64,000 nt of DNA from Fibrobacter sp. UWB13 (GTDB lineage: Bacteria; Fibrobacterota; Fibrobacteria; Fibrobacterales; Fibrobacteraceae): positions 806,001 to 870,000 of the forward strand of contig NZ_FXAX01000001.1 in NCBI RefSeq assembly GCF_900177805.1, in the 5' to 3' direction. The position numbers and the translations under genes were made by a program. Of the stretch, positions 51,618-60,202 are shown piece after piece. The notes below the pieces were generated by a model that was given only the letters and a program-made list of their open reading frames with translations, made no database searches and had not been told where the DNA came from. Position 1 is the stretch's first letter. Each line of letters starts with the position of its first letter.

Positions 51618-51791
51618 TTATAAGTTCTTTTTCTGCTGTTTATGTTCATCGACATTGCCGCAGGGTTTCAGATGGCGATAAACGGCAGGATGCCCCGAGA
51701 TGCTGTCAATGGAAAGAAAATGTGAGGATTCGGATACGGCTACACCGAATGAATCCGTCTGCCCTGTAAATAGGCTATTGATGTATCCCAT
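51618..51791 (-). CDS. Small 57-residue protein co-transcribed with acetolactate synthase
   Basis: A short frame directly after the acetolactate synthase gene, nine bases from its stop codon, with AGGAG five bases before the ATG and a terminator after its own stop. It begins MGYINSLFTGQTDSFGVAVS and ends in a Lys/Gln-rich tail (EHKQQKKNL). It has one Cys (LKPCGN) and no membrane segment or signal. It is too short for an ACT-type IlvN regulatory subunit and I do not recognise the family. Context suggests a role tied to the synthase, perhaps regulation or stability; it may also be unrelated. Confidence 0.55.
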   Translation of the reverse strand: MGYINSLFTGQTDSFGVAVSESSHFLSIDSISGHPAVYRHLKPCGNVDEHKQQKKNL

Positions 51792-51800
51792 GTCGTTCTC

Positions 51801-53441
51801 CTATATTTTCAAATTCTTCAGGTATTGCGAGAGTTCCATGTTCGCGGAGTAATCCACCGGGCACTCGATGATGCTCGGCACGTCCTGGCGGAAGGCTTCG
51901 CGCAAGGTGCTCGGCAAGTCTTCGGTGCGCTCAATGCGGTAGCCCTTCAGGTGCAAGGATTCGGCGTACTTGACGTAATCCGGGTTCGTGAATTCGACCG
52001 CATAGCTGTCACCGTAGCGTTCTTCCTGTTTCCACTTGATGAGGCCGTAGCCGCCATCGGTAAAAATCAGCGTCACGAACGGGATGTGTTCACGGTAAGC
52101 CGTCTCGAGTTCCTGGCTGTTCATCATAAAGCCGCCGTCACCCGTGACCGCCAAGACCTTTTTCTTGGGGTTCAAAAGCTTTGCCGCAATCGCGCCAGGC
52201 ACCGCAATACCCATGGTCGCAAAACCGTTAGAAATAATGCAGGTGTTCGGGTGGTCGCAATTGTACTGGCGGGCAATCCACATCTTGTGCGCACCCACGT
52301 CCGAAATCAGGATGTCTTCTTCATCCAGAACGAGACGGATGTCATGAAGCACCTTCTGCGGTGTCGGCGGGAAACTCGTGTCGTGATCGTAACGCGAATG
52401 CTCGGCCACCATCATCGCACGGATTTGCATAGCCCATTCCGGTTCCCAGGAGTTCGGACAAACGCTGCAGAGCGCATCGAGAGATGCGGAGATGTCGCCA
52501 ATGATTTCTTCGTCGGGCTGATAGAATTTGTTCACATGGTTCGGCGTTTCGTCGATGTGAATAATCATCTTGTTGCCATTCGGGTTCCACTTGGCAGGCG
52601 CATATTCCACGACGTCATAGCCAACAGCAATCACGAGGTCTGCCTGTTCCATGACGATGTTCGGATAATCCCTTTGCGGTAGTCCGATGCAGCCCATAAA
52701 ATACTTTTCGCAAGTCGGGATTACACCCTTTGCCATCATGGTGCAAACGACTGGAATCTTGGACGAGGACACAAATGCACGCAAAGCCTCGGAAGCGTGG
52801 TTACGCACAGCGGAATGCCCCACAAGAACCACCGGGCGCTTTGCATTTGCAAAGACCCCGCCCGCCGCGAGAATCGCATCGGTGCTAGCGTACACGGTGT
52901 TTTCGCGATGGTGCTTCAGCGGAGTTTGAGCGACCTCGCCTTCCACTTCCATAGCGGCAATGTTGCACGGCAAGTCGATGTGGCATGCACCGGGCTTTTC
53001 CATTTCGGCGTACTTGAATGCAATACGGACAATTTCATTCACCGTATCCGGGCGAACGACCTGCTTACTGCGCTTGGTAATCGGCGTAAACATGTTCACC
53101 AAGTCCAAATATTGATGGCTCGTCAAATGCATACGCTCTGTACCCACCTGCCCCGTAATCGCAATCAGCGGAGCGCCATCGGAGTTTGCATCGGCAACAC
53201 CCGTAACAAGGTTTGTAGCGCCAGGGCCAAGGGTCGAAAGGCAGACGCCCGCCTTCCCCGTCAAACGCCCATAGACATCAGCCATGAAGGCCGCGCCCTG
53301 TTCGTGACGCACCGTAATGAACTTGATGGACGACTTTTTAATCGCTTCCATCAGTTCGAGAGTTTCTTCTCCAGGGATTCCAAAAATATACTTGACGCCT
53401 TCACTTTCTAAGGACTTGATCAAAACTTCAGCAGTGTTCAT
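51801..53441 (-). CDS. Acetolactate synthase-like thiamine diphosphate enzyme
   Basis: A 546-residue ThDP-dependent enzyme that would condense two pyruvates into acetolactate for branched-chain amino acid or acetoin formation. The catalytic Glu is in TVRHEQGAAFMAD. The segment GPGATNLVTGVADANSDGAP, with ITGQVGTERMHLTSHQ, is typical of the acetolactate synthase large subunit. The ThDP/Mg motif begins VTGDGGFMMN and ends IFTDGGYGLIKWKQ, where the usual Asn metal ligand (as in WNDxxY) is Thr. No small-subunit gene is adjacent, so it may be of the catabolic (AlsS) type. An 11-base tandem repeat (TTAAATGTCTC twice, 53446-53467) lies just before the start. Confidence 0.85.
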   Translation of the reverse strand: MNTAEVLIKSLESEGVKYIFGIPGEETLELMEAIKKSSIKFITVRHEQGAAFMADVYGRLTGKAGVCLSTLGPGATNLVTGVADANSDGAPLIAITGQVGTERMHLTSHQYLDLVNMFTPITKRSKQVVRPDTVNEIVRIAFKYAEMEKPGACHIDLPCNIAAMEVEGEVAQTPLKHHRENTVYASTDAILAAGGVFANAKRPVVLVGHSAVRNHASEALRAFVSSSKIPVVCTMMAKGVIPTCEKYFMGCIGLPQRDYPNIVMEQADLVIAVGYDVVEYAPAKWNPNGNKMIIHIDETPNHVNKFYQPDEEIIGDISASLDALCSVCPNSWEPEWAMQIRAMMVAEHSRYDHDTSFPPTPQKVLHDIRLVLDEEDILISDVGAHKMWIARQYNCDHPNTCIISNGFATMGIAVPGAIAAKLLNPKKKVLAVTGDGGFMMNSQELETAYREHIPFVTLIFTDGGYGLIKWKQEERYGDSYAVEFTNPDYVKYAESLHLKGYRIERTEDLPSTLREAFRQDVPSIIECPVDYSANMELSQYLKNLKI

Positions 53442-53702
53442 AATTTTAAATGTCTCTTAAATGTCTCCGCGAAAAGGTTTGCAAAAACCGTGCCAAAAAG
53501 TGGTTTTGCCGTAAAAAAGACAAATTTTGAAAGAAACAGGGCTCTGGAGAGCATTTTTTAGGGCATTTTGGGAGTTTTGCCGATTACAAAGCTAAAGGTT
53601 ATACAAATAATGGAACGCGCTTTTACACAACAAATTCCGTAATAGTTACAAGAAACGTAATGAATATATTATAAAAACACGCGATTTTAAGCCATATTGG
53701 CC

Positions 53703-53718
53703 TTGGCACATTTTTTGC
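53703..53718 (+). promoter_or_regulatory. Sigma-54-type promoter for the ATP-grasp cluster
   Basis: TTGGCAC, five bases, TTGC matches the -24/-12 consensus TGGCAC-N5-TTGC with exact spacing. The predicted transcription start (12 bases after the -12 GC) falls at about 53730, at or one base before the ATG at 53731. The rest of the gap 53442-53730 is AT-rich without another recognisable feature. Confidence 0.5.
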
Positions 53719-53730
53719 GATTAAACGAGC

Positions 53731-56133
53731 ATGGAATGTGTAGAGACAGAAGATACTTTTATCCGGTCCATTTCGGCATTGTCGAAAGTGGAATTCGAGC
53801 ACCGCTGCAGGCGTTTGCATAACGTTCTCGATGAGAACGATCTTTCGTCGAGCATGGGAGGCAACCACAAGGGTACAGACCCCATCCCTCTCGTGATTAC
53901 GGCCGAAGAATGGAAAACGCTGGAAGCGGGCGTTGCACAAAGGGCAAAGCTTTTTAACGCGCTCGCGAAAGACATTTATGGCGAACAAAGTCTTTGGAAA
54001 AAAGGGAAATTGCCCGCCGCGCTGTTGTTTGCGAACCCGGATTTTTTGCAGGTTGTATGGAAGGTACACCCGGTTGGCGATGTATTTGTGAACTTGACAT
54101 CAACCGATGTCGCAAGGCTCAAAGACGGAACGTTTGTGGCAGTATCGGACCATTTGCAAGTACCCGATGGATTAGGGCGTGCACTGGAGAACCGCATTGG
54201 CGTAAGCCGTGCATTCCCGGAGCTTTTCCGCAGCATGCAAACGGAACGATTGGCAGGATTTTTCAAGAAGCTGATGGATGGCCTAGACGCCATGCACAAG
54301 AACATAGGAGGTGAAGGTGAAACCAGCAAGGTGGTACTTTTGGCATCGAGCCCGGACAATCCGCGTCGAGCAGAAGACGCAGTAATCGCCCGTTACCTGG
54401 GGATCCCACTTGTCGAAAACGATGACCTCGCGATTCGCAACATGCAGGTGTACATGAAGACGCTTATGGGACTCAAGAAAATTGGGACCATATTCCGCCG
54501 AGTGGAAGACGGCATGTGCGACCCGCTGGAATTGCGAATTGACAGTGGCGAAGGTGCTGTCGGCTTAATCAGTTCCGTCCGCGCAGGGAACGTCGCGATA
54601 GCAAACTTCCTCGGGACTGGCGTTCTGGAAACGCCCGTATTCAAGCCGTTTTTGCCGGAGATTTGCCGCGAGCTTTTGGGCGAAGAACTGCTGTTGCGCG
54701 ATGTGGAAACGCTTTGGCTCGGGAACGCAGATGATGCGGAACGCGTGTTGGCTGAACCCGAAAAATGGATTTTCAAAAAGGCGTTCCGCGACGAAGGAAG
54801 TTTCAAGGAGGCAGAACCCAAGACTTATGTAACCATGACGACGACAGCACAGCTCGCCTTGCTGCAAACGGTCGAGAATGCACCCGAGCAATGGGTGGCA
54901 GAAAGATCGATGGAGGTTTCGACAGTTTACGCTTACCGAGGAGAGTTCACTCCAGCAGTTTCGCTGATGCGGTTCTTTGCGGTGAACACAGCGAAGGAAA
55001 CTTCGGTGATGCCGGGCGGCCTCGGAATTTTGGAGAATGGACTTGGAGAAAAAGACATTTGGGTGCTTTCGGAAAATCCTGTGGCGAACTTTTCATTGCT
55101 CGCGCCAGCAAGTCAGGCGATTACGCCGTCGAGAGCTGGAGGCGACCTGCCTAGCCGTGCGGCCGAGAACTTGTTCCGGCTGGGGCGAGCATTGTCGGCT
55201 TCGAACATGATGGCGCGTATCGCAAGAGGTATCGCGGTGAGGCTCTCGGACGAATCCTGGATGGACATGCCGGAGCTACCGTGGATACTGAAGGCTGGGC
55301 TTACTGATGAAACGCAGTCGAGGCTCGCGCAAGATCCCGAAAACGCACTCCGTTACTTTATCTTGCGTAAGGACAACAAGAACGGCATGCAATGTGTGCT
55401 GACGGAAATTAGAGAGCACGGCATGCAGTTGCGAGACCGCATTTCGGAGGATTTATGGCTTTACTTGAACGGATTTGGCATTGCAGAAGTGCCGGCAGGA
55501 ACAGGTGCGGCAGCGCTGTTGCCATACCTAAAGGAGGTCCTGTCGGACAGCGCTGCAGTGGCAGGGCTTGCAGCCGACTCCATGACGCGAGGCCACGAAT
55601 GGCGCTTTTTGGAACTCGGTCGTGAAATCGAATGCGCCATCCGCACCTTGCAATTGGTCAAAAGTTTGCTGTACACCGCCCCCACTGACGAGATGACAAA
55701 CTTGCGCTTATTGCAAGCAGTTCTTGAAATCGGCGATGGACTTATGACATACCACCGCCGCTATGGAGGCCGTTTGCAAGTTGTCCCCGTCATCGACTTG
55801 CTTTTGTCGGACGAATCCAACCCGCGAAGCGTCGCCTACCAGGTGGCAAAATTGCGGAAAGCAGCAAAGTACTTGCCCGGCAACGACCAAAGCGAAGCGA
55901 CATTCTCGCCACTAGACCGTGAACTGATGCGCGTGCTTGCCGAGCTCCGTCTCGCAAACATCGAACAGCTTGCAGAAACTGTAGATAACAAAAGGGAGAA
56001 CCTCATAAAACTTGTAGAAACACAGATAAATTCCATTGAACGAATTGCAGAAATCGTAAACAGGCTCTACTTAAGCCACGCCCCACGCGCTGGAGTATTC
56101 CACGCGACAACCACGGATGTGTCGGAGGTTTAA
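53731..56133 (+). CDS. Circularly permuted ATP-grasp protein fused to an alpha-E domain
   Basis: An 800-residue fusion. Residues ~20-470 form a circularly permuted ATP-grasp domain (WKTLEAGVAQRAKLFNALAKD; VSDHLQVPDGLGRALENR; IFRRVEDGMCDPLEL; WIFKKAFRDEGSF). Residues ~490-790 are an alpha-E domain (RAAENLFRLGRALSASNMMA). Such enzymes were predicted by comparative genomics to be amidoligases that build peptides, working with transglutaminase-like proteins; the reaction is unproven. The motif that reads LEDNxRxPSG in the separate paralogue at 57105 is VSDHLQVPDG here, so this ATP site may be altered. The first of four same-strand genes; the next begins one base after its stop. Confidence 0.85.
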   Translation: MECVETEDTFIRSISALSKVEFEHRCRRLHNVLDENDLSSSMGGNHKGTDPIPLVITAEEWKTLEAGVAQRAKLFNALAKDIYGEQSLWKKGKLPAALLFANPDFLQVVWKVHPVGDVFVNLTSTDVARLKDGTFVAVSDHLQVPDGLGRALENRIGVSRAFPELFRSMQTERLAGFFKKLMDGLDAMHKNIGGEGETSKVVLLASSPDNPRRAEDAVIARYLGIPLVENDDLAIRNMQVYMKTLMGLKKIGTIFRRVEDGMCDPLELRIDSGEGAVGLISSVRAGNVAIANFLGTGVLETPVFKPFLPEICRELLGEELLLRDVETLWLGNADDAERVLAEPEKWIFKKAFRDEGSFKEAEPKTYVTMTTTAQLALLQTVENAPEQWVAERSMEVSTVYAYRGEFTPAVSLMRFFAVNTAKETSVMPGGLGILENGLGEKDIWVLSENPVANFSLLAPASQAITPSRAGGDLPSRAAENLFRLGRALSASNMMARIARGIAVRLSDESWMDMPELPWILKAGLTDETQSRLAQDPENALRYFILRKDNKNGMQCVLTEIREHGMQLRDRISEDLWLYLNGFGIAEVPAGTGAAALLPYLKEVLSDSAAVAGLAADSMTRGHEWRFLELGREIECAIRTLQLVKSLLYTAPTDEMTNLRLLQAVLEIGDGLMTYHRRYGGRLQVVPVIDLLLSDESNPRSVAYQVAKLRKAAKYLPGNDQSEATFSPLDRELMRVLAELRLANIEQLAETVDNKRENLIKLVETQINSIERIAEIVNRLYLSHAPRAGVFHATTTDVSEV

Positions 56134-56134
56134 G

Positions 56135-57013
56135 ATGCCCATTTATCAAGTTGACCATGAGACCGTCTACGACTACCGCCTCCCCGTTCTTTACAGCAAC
56201 CACCTCGCCCACATGCTCCCGCGAGCAGTCAGCCGACAGAATTGGATTAGCCACAACATCGAAGTGGAACCGAACCCGACAATTCGGCAGGAACGCATCG
56301 ACATTTTCGGGAACAGGGTATTGGCATTCAGCATCGAGCAGGAGCACACGCACTTTAGATTCAAGACGACTGGCATTGTAGATGTTCAGGGAGAAGAACC
56401 GCCAAAACAAGGTGAAACGATGAAATGGGAAGATGTCGCAAAGCTTTTGGAACGCCCGACAAGCGACGAGACGCTAGACGCCGCGATGTACGCCTACGCC
56501 TCCCCTTTCGCCAAGTTTGACGAATCCGTCCGCAATTACGCGCTCGAAAGCTTTGAGCAGGGCCGCCCCATTTTTGACGCCGCCTACGAGCTCATGAAGC
56601 GAATCTACACGGATTGCAAGTACACGCCGGGAGCCACAAGAATCGGGGCGCAGCCACAGGAAATCTTGCGCGGGCGAAAAGGCGTCTGCCAAGACTTTGC
56701 ACACTTGATGATAGGCTGCTTGCGTTCACTGCATTTGCCCTGCCGTTACGTGAGCGGTTACCTCCGCACGCACCCCTGCGAAGGCCAACCCAAACTCGTC
56801 GGAGCCGACGCGACCCATGCCTGGGTCAGCACCTACATTCCCGGCCACGGCTGGGTAGAACTGGACCCCACCAACAATGTGCTTGGAGGTAACGAGCACA
56901 TTATACTCGCCTGGGGCAGAGATTTCGGGGACGTGAGCCCGTTAAAGGGCGTCATCACCGGAGGTGGCGAGCATACCTTGAAAGTGTCCGTGAACGTGGA
57001 CATGAAGGAATAA
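56135..57013 (+). CDS. Transglutaminase-like cysteine peptidase
   Basis: A 292-residue cytoplasmic protein. The N-terminal part (about 1-85, YQVDHETVYDYRLPVLYSNH) is the bacterial transglutaminase-like N domain. The core has the catalytic Cys in RKGVCQDFAHLMIGCLRSLH, the His in ADATHAWVSTYIPGHGWVEL and the Asp in DPTNN. In genome neighbourhoods like this one, such proteins are predicted to cut or link peptides made by the ATP-grasp enzymes. There is no signal peptide. The start at 56135 follows the preceding stop by one base. It is followed by a REP-like repeat, then the second ATP-grasp gene. Confidence 0.9.
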   Translation: MPIYQVDHETVYDYRLPVLYSNHLAHMLPRAVSRQNWISHNIEVEPNPTIRQERIDIFGNRVLAFSIEQEHTHFRFKTTGIVDVQGEEPPKQGETMKWEDVAKLLERPTSDETLDAAMYAYASPFAKFDESVRNYALESFEQGRPIFDAAYELMKRIYTDCKYTPGATRIGAQPQEILRGRKGVCQDFAHLMIGCLRSLHLPCRYVSGYLRTHPCEGQPKLVGADATHAWVSTYIPGHGWVELDPTNNVLGGNEHIILAWGRDFGDVSPLKGVITGGGEHTLKVSVNVDMKE

Positions 57014-57062
57014 GTGACCCCGGCAGGGAAAGGCGATCCCGGCACGTAGGCCGGGATGACAG
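57014..57062. repeat. REP-like dispersed repeat
   Basis: GACCCCGGCAGGG and then GATCCCGGCACGTAGGCCGG with GATGACAG. The stem-forming part is 57035-57061. It sits inside the presumed ATP-grasp operon. Confidence 0.6.
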
Positions 57063-57104
57063 TAAAGGAACATTTAACATAAAAGCATAAGGAAACACAA
57101 CAAC

Positions 57105-58598
57105 ATGCGATTTGGAAATTACGACACCGAAGGCTTTTACGATGAGCTTTGCTTACCGGATGGGACTCCCCGCCCGGCTGCAGAGCCGTTGTTTACGAAG
57201 ATTAACGAGCTTCCCGAAGGAGAACTGCAACGCCGCCAAACCATTGCGGAATCTGCGTTTTACGATAACGGAATTACATTCGCGGTTTACGGCAACAAGG
57301 ACGGTAAGGACAAAATCATCCCCTTTGACGTCATCCCGCGTATTGTAAGCGCAACCGACTGGAAGCACCTCGAAGCAGGCCTCAAACAGCGTACAGAAGC
57401 GCTGAACTGCTTTTTGACGGACATCTACAACGATCGAAAGATTTTGCGTGACAAGGTCGTCCCCGAAAGCCTCATCAACACCTGCACCGCTTACCGCCCG
57501 CAGATGGAAGGTTTTGTGCCGCCCAAGGGAATCTGGGCGCACATTACAGGCACAGACCTTGTGCGCGATACCGACGGCACATTCTATGTACTTGAAGACA
57601 ACATGCGTTGCCCGAGTGGAGTCTCGTATGTGTTGCAGAACCGCCAAATTCTCAAGAGGACCTTCCCGCAGGTTTTCTCCAACTGTTCCATTCGCCCTGT
57701 AGACGAATACTGCACCCGTCTGCGCCATGCGCTGGAATACTTGGCAGATTCTACTGCGTCGCCGAAAGTCGTGGTGCTGACACCCGGCATCTACAATTCG
57801 GCGTACTACGAACATTCCTATTTGGCACAGCAGATGGGCGTGGACCTCGTGACCGGAGACGACCTCGTGGTGCAAGACAAGAAGGTTTATGCCCGCACAA
57901 CGCGCGGTCTCAAGCAGGTTCACGTGATTTATCGCCGTGTCGATGACGAGTTCTTGGATCCGAAGGTTTTCCGCCCGGATTCTTGCCTCGGCGTGCCCGG
58001 ACTGATTGAAGCTTACAAGGCAGGTAACGTAGCGCTTGCGAATGCGCCCGGTTGCGGCGTTGCCGACGACAAGGCGATTTACACCTATGTGCCGCAGATT
58101 ATCAAGTACTATCTCGGCGAAGAGGCGATCATCCCGAATGTGCCGACTTTTGTCTGCGAAAACCCGAAGCACATGCAGCATGTTCTGGACCACATCGAAA
58201 ACATGGTCGTCAAGGCAGCCAGCGAATCTGGTGGCTACGGCATGCTCGTCGGTCCAAAATCGACAAAGGAGGAATGTGAGGCGTTCAAGAGCAAGATTAT
58301 CGCGAACCCGCGTAACTACATTGCGCAGCCCATGATTTCGCTCAGCCGCGTGCCTTGCATTGTCGATGGCGGTTTTGAAGGTCGCCATGTGGACTTGCGC
58401 CCCTACATTGTGCAAGGGCGAGAGACTTACATTCTCCCCGGTGGCCTCACTCGCGTAGCACTCCGCAAGGGTTCTATCGTGGTGAATAGCTCGCAGGGCG
58501 GCGGATGCAAGGACACTTGGGTCATTGCCGAAAACGAAAAGGCTCCGGAACTCGGACAAGCCAAACTTTGGATGGAACAACAACAGCAACAACAATAG
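57105..58598 (+). CDS. Circularly permuted ATP-grasp protein
   Basis: A 497-residue stand-alone circularly permuted ATP-grasp enzyme (DUF404/DUF407 type). It starts with the standard YDELCLPDGTPRPAAEPL and carries GTDLVRDTDGTFYVLEDNMR with CPSGVSYVLQNR, VIYRRVDDEFLDP, SCLGVPGLIEAYKAGNVALA, VVKAASESGGYGMLVGP and GGLTRVALRKGSIVVNSSQG. These are the expected nucleotide and metal residues, so it should be active, unlike its fused relative at 53731. It ends in a run of Gln (seven) encoded by CAA/CAG repeats. The alpha-E gene follows after 24 bases. Confidence 0.92.
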   Translation: MRFGNYDTEGFYDELCLPDGTPRPAAEPLFTKINELPEGELQRRQTIAESAFYDNGITFAVYGNKDGKDKIIPFDVIPRIVSATDWKHLEAGLKQRTEALNCFLTDIYNDRKILRDKVVPESLINTCTAYRPQMEGFVPPKGIWAHITGTDLVRDTDGTFYVLEDNMRCPSGVSYVLQNRQILKRTFPQVFSNCSIRPVDEYCTRLRHALEYLADSTASPKVVVLTPGIYNSAYYEHSYLAQQMGVDLVTGDDLVVQDKKVYARTTRGLKQVHVIYRRVDDEFLDPKVFRPDSCLGVPGLIEAYKAGNVALANAPGCGVADDKAIYTYVPQIIKYYLGEEAIIPNVPTFVCENPKHMQHVLDHIENMVVKAASESGGYGMLVGPKSTKEECEAFKSKIIANPRNYIAQPMISLSRVPCIVDGGFEGRHVDLRPYIVQGRETYILPGGLTRVALRKGSIVVNSSQGGGCKDTWVIAENEKAPELGQAKLWMEQQQQQQ

Positions 58599-58622
58599 GA
58601 ATTTAGAAGTAGGAAGTGTAAT

Positions 58623-59552
58623 ATGTTAAGTAGAGTCGCAAATTCCATTTATTGGCTCGCCCGCTATATCGAACGCGCCGAAAACGTCGCGCGAAGCATC
58701 GATGTGAACCTCCAGCTGCAACTGGACTTGCCCGGCGAAGAACGCCCTTGGGAACCGGTGATTCAGATTGCCGGCAATGCCGATGACTTCTTCAAAAAAT
58801 ACGCGCATGTTTCCATTGAAAACGCGCTCATGTTCTTGACGTTCGATAAGGAAAATCCGAACAGCATCATTTCGTGCGTCGGGGCCGCCCGTGAAAACGC
58901 CCGCTGCGTCCGCGAAAGAATTTCTTCGGAACTGTGGATTGCCATCAACCAGTTTTACTTGAAACTAAACGACCCCGAAATGCCTAAAGAAGCATTGGCT
59001 GGTCCGCACGCCTTTTACAACAGCGTCAAGGAATTCAGCCAGCTCACCGCAGGCATCATTCAAGGCACGATGAATCACGATGTCGCCTGGAACTTCACGC
59101 ATCTCGGCACATTGCTCGAACGCGCCGACCAGACTTCGCGTATTCTGGACGTCAAGTATTACATCTTGCTTCCAGATGTGAGCATGGTGGGCATGGCGCT
59201 CGATACCGTGCAGTGGAACGCCGTTCTCAAGAGCGTCGGTGCGTACGAAATGTTCCACCGCCGCAATTCGAATGTGACACCGCACAACGTCGCGGAATTT
59301 CTTTTGCTCTCCGAAGATTTTCCGCGTTCCTTGCGCTATTGCCTCGAAAAAGCGGAACAGTGTCTCAAGAACATCGCCTACCCTGTCAAGAGCAAGGCAG
59401 AATCCATCCGCCTCTTGGGAAAGCTGCGTTCCGACATTGCGTTCACCACCATCGAAGAAATCATCGACGAAGGGCTTCACGAACAAATTGAAAAAGTCCA
59501 GATTCGCCTAAACGAACTCGGCAATCAAATCTGGAAAGATTTCTTCTGCTAA
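58623..59552 (+). CDS. Alpha-E domain protein
   Basis: A 309-residue all-helical protein of the alpha-E (DUF403) family. It has the signature start MLSRVANSIYWLARYIERAE with NVARSIDVN, then TFDKENPNSIISCVGAAREN with ARCVRERISSELW, and TLLERADQTSRILDVKYY. It is the regular partner of circularly permuted ATP-grasp and transglutaminase-like proteins, with unknown biochemical role. Here the operon has both a fused copy (in the gene at 53731) and this free one. It follows the free ATP-grasp gene, with GAAGTAGGAAGTG in the short spacer. Confidence 0.92.
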   Translation: MLSRVANSIYWLARYIERAENVARSIDVNLQLQLDLPGEERPWEPVIQIAGNADDFFKKYAHVSIENALMFLTFDKENPNSIISCVGAARENARCVRERISSELWIAINQFYLKLNDPEMPKEALAGPHAFYNSVKEFSQLTAGIIQGTMNHDVAWNFTHLGTLLERADQTSRILDVKYYILLPDVSMVGMALDTVQWNAVLKSVGAYEMFHRRNSNVTPHNVAEFLLLSEDFPRSLRYCLEKAEQCLKNIAYPVKSKAESIRLLGKLRSDIAFTTIEEIIDEGLHEQIEKVQIRLNELGNQIWKDFFC

Positions 59553-59626
59553 AAAAAATTCCATTACACTCAAATAAAATCACAATGACGGGTTTCGGCA
59601 CGTCATTTCTTTTGTATATTCCGAAC

Positions 59627-60154
59627 ATGGCGTTTTCTAAGGAATATCTCAAAGATTACGAACGCAAGATTCGTGAGCTCCCTGTCGAGGAGCTCTACGA
59701 TATTTTAAGCCAAATTCGCGATCATGCATTTCAGGCAGATGATTCTCCAGAACGGATCCGAATTGTCGAAAAACGCATAATCGAACTCACCGGCAACAAA
59801 GATGACATTTTGCCATTGCCACAGTATACACAAAGTCTCAATGAAAAATATCAAAACAGAATGACGCCAGGCTCTATTGTATTTAAAGTCATTGGCATAA
59901 CCTTAATCTTTGCGGGCTTCTGCTTTTTCGATAATCAGACAAAGCAATACACATCTTTTAACTTTATTATAAGCGGACTAGGATTTTTAACATTTGTAAT
60001 AGGCTGTACATTTGATGGCCAAATAAGACTGTGCTTAAAAGAATTTACCGTCATCAGAACAAGAAAAGATCACCCAAAAGAATTTAAACGCATTACAGGC
60101 ATTCTAGACATTATCGGCTATGGACTGATCATTTACGGTCTTTTTGCTTTTTAA
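59627..60154 (+). CDS. Membrane protein of unknown function
   Basis: A 175-residue protein with a cytoplasmic, charged helical N-terminal half (KEYLKDYERKIRELPVEELY; DILSQIRDHAFQADDSPERI) and three hydrophobic segments (about 88-105, 115-130 and 155-172: VFKVIGITLIFAGFCFF, FIISGLGFLTFVIGCTF, IIGYGLIIYGLFAF). I do not recognise the family. I use the ATG at 59627; the upstream extension (MTGFGTSF) overlaps a hairpin. There is no ribosome site; TATATT lies six bases before the ATG, hinting at a leaderless message. Lower GC than its neighbours. Confidence 0.65.
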   Translation: MAFSKEYLKDYERKIRELPVEELYDILSQIRDHAFQADDSPERIRIVEKRIIELTGNKDDILPLPQYTQSLNEKYQNRMTPGSIVFKVIGITLIFAGFCFFDNQTKQYTSFNFIISGLGFLTFVIGCTFDGQIRLCLKEFTVIRTRKDHPKEFKRITGILDIIGYGLIIYGLFAF

Positions 60155-60168
60155 ATTTCTATTTTTGC

Positions 60169-60193
60169 AAAGCGAGCCTTTAACTCGCTTTTT
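60169..60193 (+). terminator. Terminator abutting the next ribosome site
   Basis: AAGCGAG, loop CCTTTAA, CTCGCTTTTT. Its T run is immediately followed by GGAGCATTTATG, the start region of the methyltransferase gene. Confidence 0.7.
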
Positions 60194-60202
60194 GGAGCAT
60201 TT

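Noticed and set aside
53442-53702. Riboswitch or T-box leader upstream of the synthase or ATP-grasp genes
   Set aside because: I found no conserved T-box, ThDP or other riboswitch core in either direction.
57153-58595. 480-codon minus-strand frame opposite the ATP-grasp gene
   Set aside because: Antisense shadow; the plus strand carries all ATP-grasp motifs.
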